In this document: positions 60,359-64,000 of the stretch, piece after piece
Layout of the letters: each line of letters starts with the position of its first letter
Numbering within the stretch: the first letter of the stretch is position 1
Source: Sphingobium sp. MI1205
Lineage (GTDB): Bacteria; Pseudomonadota; Alphaproteobacteria; Sphingomonadales; Sphingomonadaceae
DNA: 64,000 bases
Direction: 5' to 3'
Assembly: GCF_001563285.1 (NCBI RefSeq)
Contig: NZ_CP005189.1
Span: forward strand, 372,001 to 436,000
The notes under the pieces: model-generated
Databases searched by the model: none
What the model was told of the DNA's origin: nothing
Seen by the model: only the letters and a program-made list of their open reading frames with translations
Translations under genes and position numbers: made by a program

Positions 60359-63300
60359 TCAGCCGGCCAATTGCGTCATCGACGCATAGTCAGTCTTGCC
60401 CGTGCCAAGTAGCGGCAACGCGTCCAGCACGCGAATGTCGCGCGGAATGGCGAGTTCCGCCACCCCGTTCGCCTTCCCCCAGGCCTGGAGCGCCGCCGCC
60501 TTCGCGTCGCGGGCGGTCGTGAACAGCACCAATTGCTCGCCCTTGCGCGGGTCGGGCCGCGTCACCACGGCATGATCGGCATCCGGCCACAGCGCCGAAG
60601 CATAGCCCTCCACGGCGGGAAGCGAGATCATCTCGCCACCGATCTTGGCGAAACGCTTGGCCCGGCCACGGATCGTCACAAAGCCCTGATCGTCGATGGT
60701 CACGATGTCGCCGGTATCGTGCCACCCGCCCTCTGGCGGTTGCAGCAGTCCCGGCGCGTCCGCCTTCATATAGCCCGCCATGATGTTCGGCCCCCGGATC
60801 GACAGCCGCCCGCCCTCGCCGATGCCCGGCACGTCGTCCAGCCGCGCTTCGATCCCCGGCAGCAATCGCCCGACTGATCCGGCGCGGTAGTGCATCGGCG
60901 TGTTGACGGCGATCACCGGCCCCGCCTCCGTCGCGCCATAGCCTTCCAATATTCGCAGCCCGAATTTTTCCGCGTACACCTTTCGCGTTTCGTCCCGCAC
61001 CCGCTCCGCGCCCGCGAAAATGTAGCGCAGCGAATAAAAGTCATAGCCATGCGCCATGCGCGCATAGCCCGACAGGAAGGTATCGGTGCCGAACAGGATC
61101 GTCGCATTGGCGTCATAGGCCAGCGCAGGCACAATCCGATAATGCAGCGGGCTGGGATAGAGCAGCGTCCGCACGCCGTGGAAGATCGGCAGCAACGTGC
61201 CCCCGGTCAGCCCAAAGCTGTGGAACACCGGCAACGCGTTCAGCACGACATCGGAAGAATTGAAGTCGATCCGCGCGGCAAGCTGGCGGCAGTTGGACAG
61301 CAGATTGCGATGGGTCAGCACCACGCCTTTGGGCAGCCCTTCCGACCCGCTGGTGAAAAGAATGACCGCTGCATCGTCGGGTGAAATCTTCAACCACTTA
61401 TGCGCGCGCCCAACGAAGCGGCTGGCGATCAGGCCGCGCAGCTTCGCCCCGGTCCCGATCCCGGCAGCCACATCCTCCAGCCAGAGGAAGCGGACGCCTT
61501 CCGCCTCCAGCCCGGCCACCACATCGCCCAATTTGCCTTGCTCGACAAAAGCGCGCGCAGCGACGATCGTGCGGATCTGCGCCGCCGTGCAGGCCGCTTT
61601 CAGATTGGCCAGGCCAGCGGTGAAATTCAGCATCGCGGGCACGCGCCCGCCCGCCTGCAAAGCGAAGAAGGCCACCGCCACCGTCGAAACATTGGGCAGC
61701 AGCAATCCGACCGCTTCACCCTCCCGCGTCGCGGGACGCAGCGCCCGTTCCAGCACCAGTGCGCCCGTCACCAACCGGCCGTAGCTCAGCGGTTCGCGCT
61801 TCACATCCTCCACGACGAGCGCGCCGCGGCCATGGACATGCTGCGCCTCCAGCAGCGCCTCGAACAATGTCCTGTCCGTGTCAGACGTCGCGAACATCAT
61901 CTGGCTCATTTCATCATAAAGCCGCCGCCCGGCGATCGCCCGCCGCGCCCGTGCCGTCATCTCGCCCTCTATCGTGAAGCGCCGGGGCGGCAGAACGGTC
62001 AGCTGAATACGGGGGAAGCGCCGAAGCCGCACCTTGCCCTTCAGGCGCGAGAAAGGCGTGAACTGCGCCCCGTCGATCCGCACCGGAATGATCGGCGCGT
62101 CCGCCTTGTCCGCGACCATGCCGGGACCGTCGAATATCTTCATCAGCGCGCCGGTGACGGTGATGCGCCCTTCCGGGAAAATCACCAAAGTCCGCCCTTC
62201 ACGCACCGCCTTGACCATCGCCTTGGCTGACAGCGGATTGGTGGGATCGACCGGAAAGGCGTCGAACAGCGGCAGGAAGGGTTTCAGCCACCATGCTCTC
62301 GCGATCCGCGTATGCACGGCGAAGGTGGGCTTGCCCGGCAGGAAGGCGGCCAGCAGCAGCCCGTCGAGGAAGGACACATGGTTCACCACCACGACCGCCG
62401 GTTGGCCGATGCCGGGCATGTTTTCAGCGCCCTGCACCTCCACCCGGTAGCAGAGCCGCAGCAGCCCGCGCACAACTGACTTGATCACCGTTTCCGGCAA
62501 CAGCCAGCAACTGATGAGCGCCACGACCAGCGTCGCAAATCCCATGACGCCGATAATGCCCGGCACGCTTTCGCCGCGCGCCAGCATCGCCGTCACGGCC
62601 GAAACCACAGCGACAGTGACCGCCGCATTGACGATGTTGTTCGCCGCGATGGTGCGCGACCGCTCCTCTCGCGGGCTGTGCGTCTGGAGTATGGCGTAGA
62701 GCGGCACGATGAACATGCCACCGGCAAAGGCGATGCCGGCCAGATCGGCCATGATCCGCCAACTGCCGGCCGACCGGACGAATTCGGTGATCCCGGCGGC
62801 CTGGTGCAACACCAGATAACCGCTCGTTGAAAGCCACAGGTCGATCATGAAGCCCGCCAGCGCCAGCGCCGCCACCGGCACAAACCGGGCCGACACCTGC
62901 CCACCGAGCAACCGGTTCACCAGCATCGACCCCAGCGCGACGCTGACCGAAAAGATCAGCAGGAACAGTGTCGCCACCTCCTGGCGCGCCTTTAGCACAC
63001 CGCTCACCAGCGGGGCGAACTCCGCCAGCAGGACCGCGCCCACGGCGAAGAACCAGCTGATCCCCAGGATCGACAGCCACACGCCGCGTCCGTGCCGTGC
63101 CGCCCGCAATATCTGCCAGGTGCTCTTGAATATGTTGCGCTCGATCCGCAGGCCCGGCACCACCGTGGGTGCGGACGGCACCGCCAGGCTGGCAAGGAAG
63201 CCGACAATCGCAAGTGTGACTGCGACCAGCCCGGCTTGCAGGGGTGCGATCACCCCGGCCAGCAATTGACCGCTCAGGATCGCAAGGAACGTCCCCGCCT

Positions 63301-63751
63301 CGATCAGGCCAGTGCCGCCCATGATTTCCTGGGGCTTCAAATGCTGCGGCAGGATTGAGAATTTGACCGGGCCGAAGATGGTCGAATGCAGCCCCATCAG
63401 AAACAGGCACGACAGCAGCAGGGGCACAGATTCCATCCAGAAGCCCGTAACCGCCAGCCCCATGATGACGACTTCAGCCGCCTTGACGCCCCGCACCAGC
63501 TTTGCCTTGTCCCACGCGTCGGCCAGTTGCCCGGCAAGCGCGGAAAACAGGAAATAGGGCAGGATGAACAGGCCAGTGGCGATGGTCGCCAATATTTCCG
63601 CCTTGTCAGGTTCTGCGCGATACAGCCCGAAATTGGCGAGGAACAGCAACGCGAACTTCAACAGATTGTCGTTGAACGCGCCCAGGAACTGAACCACGAA
63701 CAGGGGCGCGAAGCGGCGCTTTCCCAGCAAAGACAGATCAGGTGCCGACAT
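60359..63751 (-). CDS. aas: Aas-type fusion: lysophospholipid transporter, acyltransferase and acyl-ACP synthetase
   Basis: 1130-aa three-part protein. Residues ~1-420 are an LplT-like MFS domain (FVVQFLGAFNDNLLKFALLF, ALAGQLADAWDKAKLVRGVK). Residues ~430-620 are a PlsC acyltransferase with the HX4D motif VVNHVSFLDG and IFPEGRITVTGALMKI. The rest is an AMP-dependent acyl-ACP synthetase (VILFTSGSEGLPKGVVLTH, LEGYGATEAGPVIAVNTP, GWHDTGDIVTIDDQGFVTIRGRAKRFAKIGGEM). It probably re-acylates lysophospholipids at the inner membrane. In E. coli the transporter is a separate gene (lplT). It is divergent from a TetR gene with a dyad operator between. Confidence 0.95.
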   Translation of the reverse strand: MSAPDLSLLGKRRFAPLFVVQFLGAFNDNLLKFALLFLANFGLYRAEPDKAEILATIATGLFILPYFLFSALAGQLADAWDKAKLVRGVKAAEVVIMGLAVTGFWMESVPLLLSCLFLMGLHSTIFGPVKFSILPQHLKPQEIMGGTGLIEAGTFLAILSGQLLAGVIAPLQAGLVAVTLAIVGFLASLAVPSAPTVVPGLRIERNIFKSTWQILRAARHGRGVWLSILGISWFFAVGAVLLAEFAPLVSGVLKARQEVATLFLLIFSVSVALGSMLVNRLLGGQVSARFVPVAALALAGFMIDLWLSTSGYLVLHQAAGITEFVRSAGSWRIMADLAGIAFAGGMFIVPLYAILQTHSPREERSRTIAANNIVNAAVTVAVVSAVTAMLARGESVPGIIGVMGFATLVVALISCWLLPETVIKSVVRGLLRLCYRVEVQGAENMPGIGQPAVVVVNHVSFLDGLLLAAFLPGKPTFAVHTRIARAWWLKPFLPLFDAFPVDPTNPLSAKAMVKAVREGRTLVIFPEGRITVTGALMKIFDGPGMVADKADAPIIPVRIDGAQFTPFSRLKGKVRLRRFPRIQLTVLPPRRFTIEGEMTARARRAIAGRRLYDEMSQMMFATSDTDRTLFEALLEAQHVHGRGALVVEDVKREPLSYGRLVTGALVLERALRPATREGEAVGLLLPNVSTVAVAFFALQAGGRVPAMLNFTAGLANLKAACTAAQIRTIVAARAFVEQGKLGDVVAGLEAEGVRFLWLEDVAAGIGTGAKLRGLIASRFVGRAHKWLKISPDDAAVILFTSGSEGLPKGVVLTHRNLLSNCRQLAARIDFNSSDVVLNALPVFHSFGLTGGTLLPIFHGVRTLLYPSPLHYRIVPALAYDANATILFGTDTFLSGYARMAHGYDFYSLRYIFAGAERVRDETRKVYAEKFGLRILEGYGATEAGPVIAVNTPMHYRAGSVGRLLPGIEARLDDVPGIGEGGRLSIRGPNIMAGYMKADAPGLLQPPEGGWHDTGDIVTIDDQGFVTIRGRAKRFAKIGGEMISLPAVEGYASALWPDADHAVVTRPDPRKGEQLVLFTTARDAKAAALQAWGKANGVAELAIPRDIRVLDALPLLGTGKTDYASMTQLAG

Positions 63752-63856
63752 TTGATTACCCCGTCCTTCGCGCCTTATGCCGCAATTTCCGATGCGTTGT
63801 TAACCCGATCACGCGGCAGCCGCATCGCATTCTGCGACACGCCGGATAACGCAAAA

Positions 63857-63894
63857 TTATACACTGTTCAATAAATTAATTAGACAGTGTTTAA
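63857..63894. promoter_or_regulatory. dyad operator between aas and the divergent TetR gene
   Basis: TTATACACTGT (63857-63867) and ACAGTGTTTAA (63884-63894) are 11-base arms with one mismatch around a 16-base AT-rich centre. It lies 106 bp upstream of aas and 22 bp upstream of the TetR gene, so it is well placed for the repressor to control both. Confidence 0.75.
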
Positions 63895-63915
63895 TTCCTG
63901 TTTTATCACCTAAGG

Positions 63916-64000
63916 ATGGGCAGGCGATCCGACCATAGCCGCGAAGAACTGGAGGCCCTGATCCTGGCCGAGGGTCACCGCCACATGGCCGAAGGCGGCT
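63916..64000 (+). CDS. TetR family regulator, 5' end only
   Basis: 28 codons are visible: MGRRSDHSREELEALILAEG then HRHMAEGG, which is the usual TetR N-terminus before the HTH. A good AAGG precedes the ATG. It runs off the right edge. It is divergent from aas and next to the dyad operator. Confidence 0.75.
   Translation, partial: MGRRSDHSREELEALILAEGHRHMAEGG

Overview
The window is a high-GC chromosomal segment from an alphaproteobacterium, most likely a sphingomonad (Sphingobium/Sphingomonas group). The evidence for this is the MucR-type regulator with a histone-like tail, the aerobic (CobG-dependent) cobalamin pathway, a complete tad/Flp pilus operon and the high GC of the third codon positions. 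The placement is inferred from gene content; no marker gene such as 16S rRNA is present. I see no tRNA, rRNA, CRISPR array or insertion sequence.

Layout. 1-8.4 kb: sulfate-assimilation genes cysDN (cysN runs off the left edge), a TetR regulator, an MFS exporter with an extra C-terminal domain, an enoyl-CoA hydratase, a bile-acid-symporter-like carrier and a PYROXD2/phytoene-desaturase-like oxidoreductase behind a 13-codon leader ORF. 8.6-13 kb: HU, a candidate small RNA, MucR, a winged-helix-like hypothetical protein, and transhydrogenase genes pntAB and pntB without the expected pntAA. 13.2-39.1 kb: a large cobalamin locus in three transcription units, each headed by its own cobalamin riboswitch. 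The units are (i) a minus-strand lower-loop and nucleotide-loop operon (DUF1636, cobT, cobC, cobS, cobD, cbiB, cobU); (ii) a cobalt uptake and insertion unit (hoxN/nixA-type permease, cobW, cobN, cobO, bluB); (iii) the corrin-ring operon cobG-H-I-J-L-E-M-B-F, with cobK on the opposite strand sharing start-codon bases with cobL. An alpha-glucosidase, fdhD and a phosphate porin with a good Pho box sit between units (i) and (ii). cobA, cobQ and the cobST chelatase subunits are not in the window.

39.1-45.4 kb: the SpoVR-YeaH-PrkA stress module (one minus-strand operon) and a tandem universal stress protein. 45.6-55.3 kb: a tad/Flp pilus operon (cpaB, cpaC, cpaE, cpaF, tadB, tadC, a TPR protein, a small exported protein, a TadG-like protein, flp pilin, tadE), almost every junction being an ATGA or TGATG overlap. 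cpaD and the prepilin peptidase gene are absent and the CpaE-like protein has lost its Walker A motif. 55.3-55.6 kb: a scar holding fragments of a cyclase-family gene and a Gfo/Idh/MocA oxidoreductase. 55.6-64 kb: a lipoprotein, a hemerythrin-like protein, a glutathione S-transferase, phenylalanine/tyrosine catabolism (phhA, hppD) with a divergent Lrp regulator, and a three-domain Aas-type lysophospholipid transporter/acyltransferase/acyl-ACP synthetase divergent from a TetR gene, with a strong dyad operator between them.

How it works together. The cobalamin locus encodes most of the aerobic route from precorrin-2 to adenosylcobalamin, including cobalt import, dimethylbenzimidazole synthesis (bluB) and its activation (cobT). 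Cobalamin feedback is predicted on all three units through riboswitches followed by a shared hairpin module of about 57 nt. The most interesting unexplained elements are this shared riboswitch module, the riboswitch-controlled cysteine-rich DUF1636 protein, the palindromic CATG start shared by cobK and cobL, the coupled leader ORF, the candidate sRNA next to HU, and the pnt operon lacking its catalytic NAD-binding subunit.
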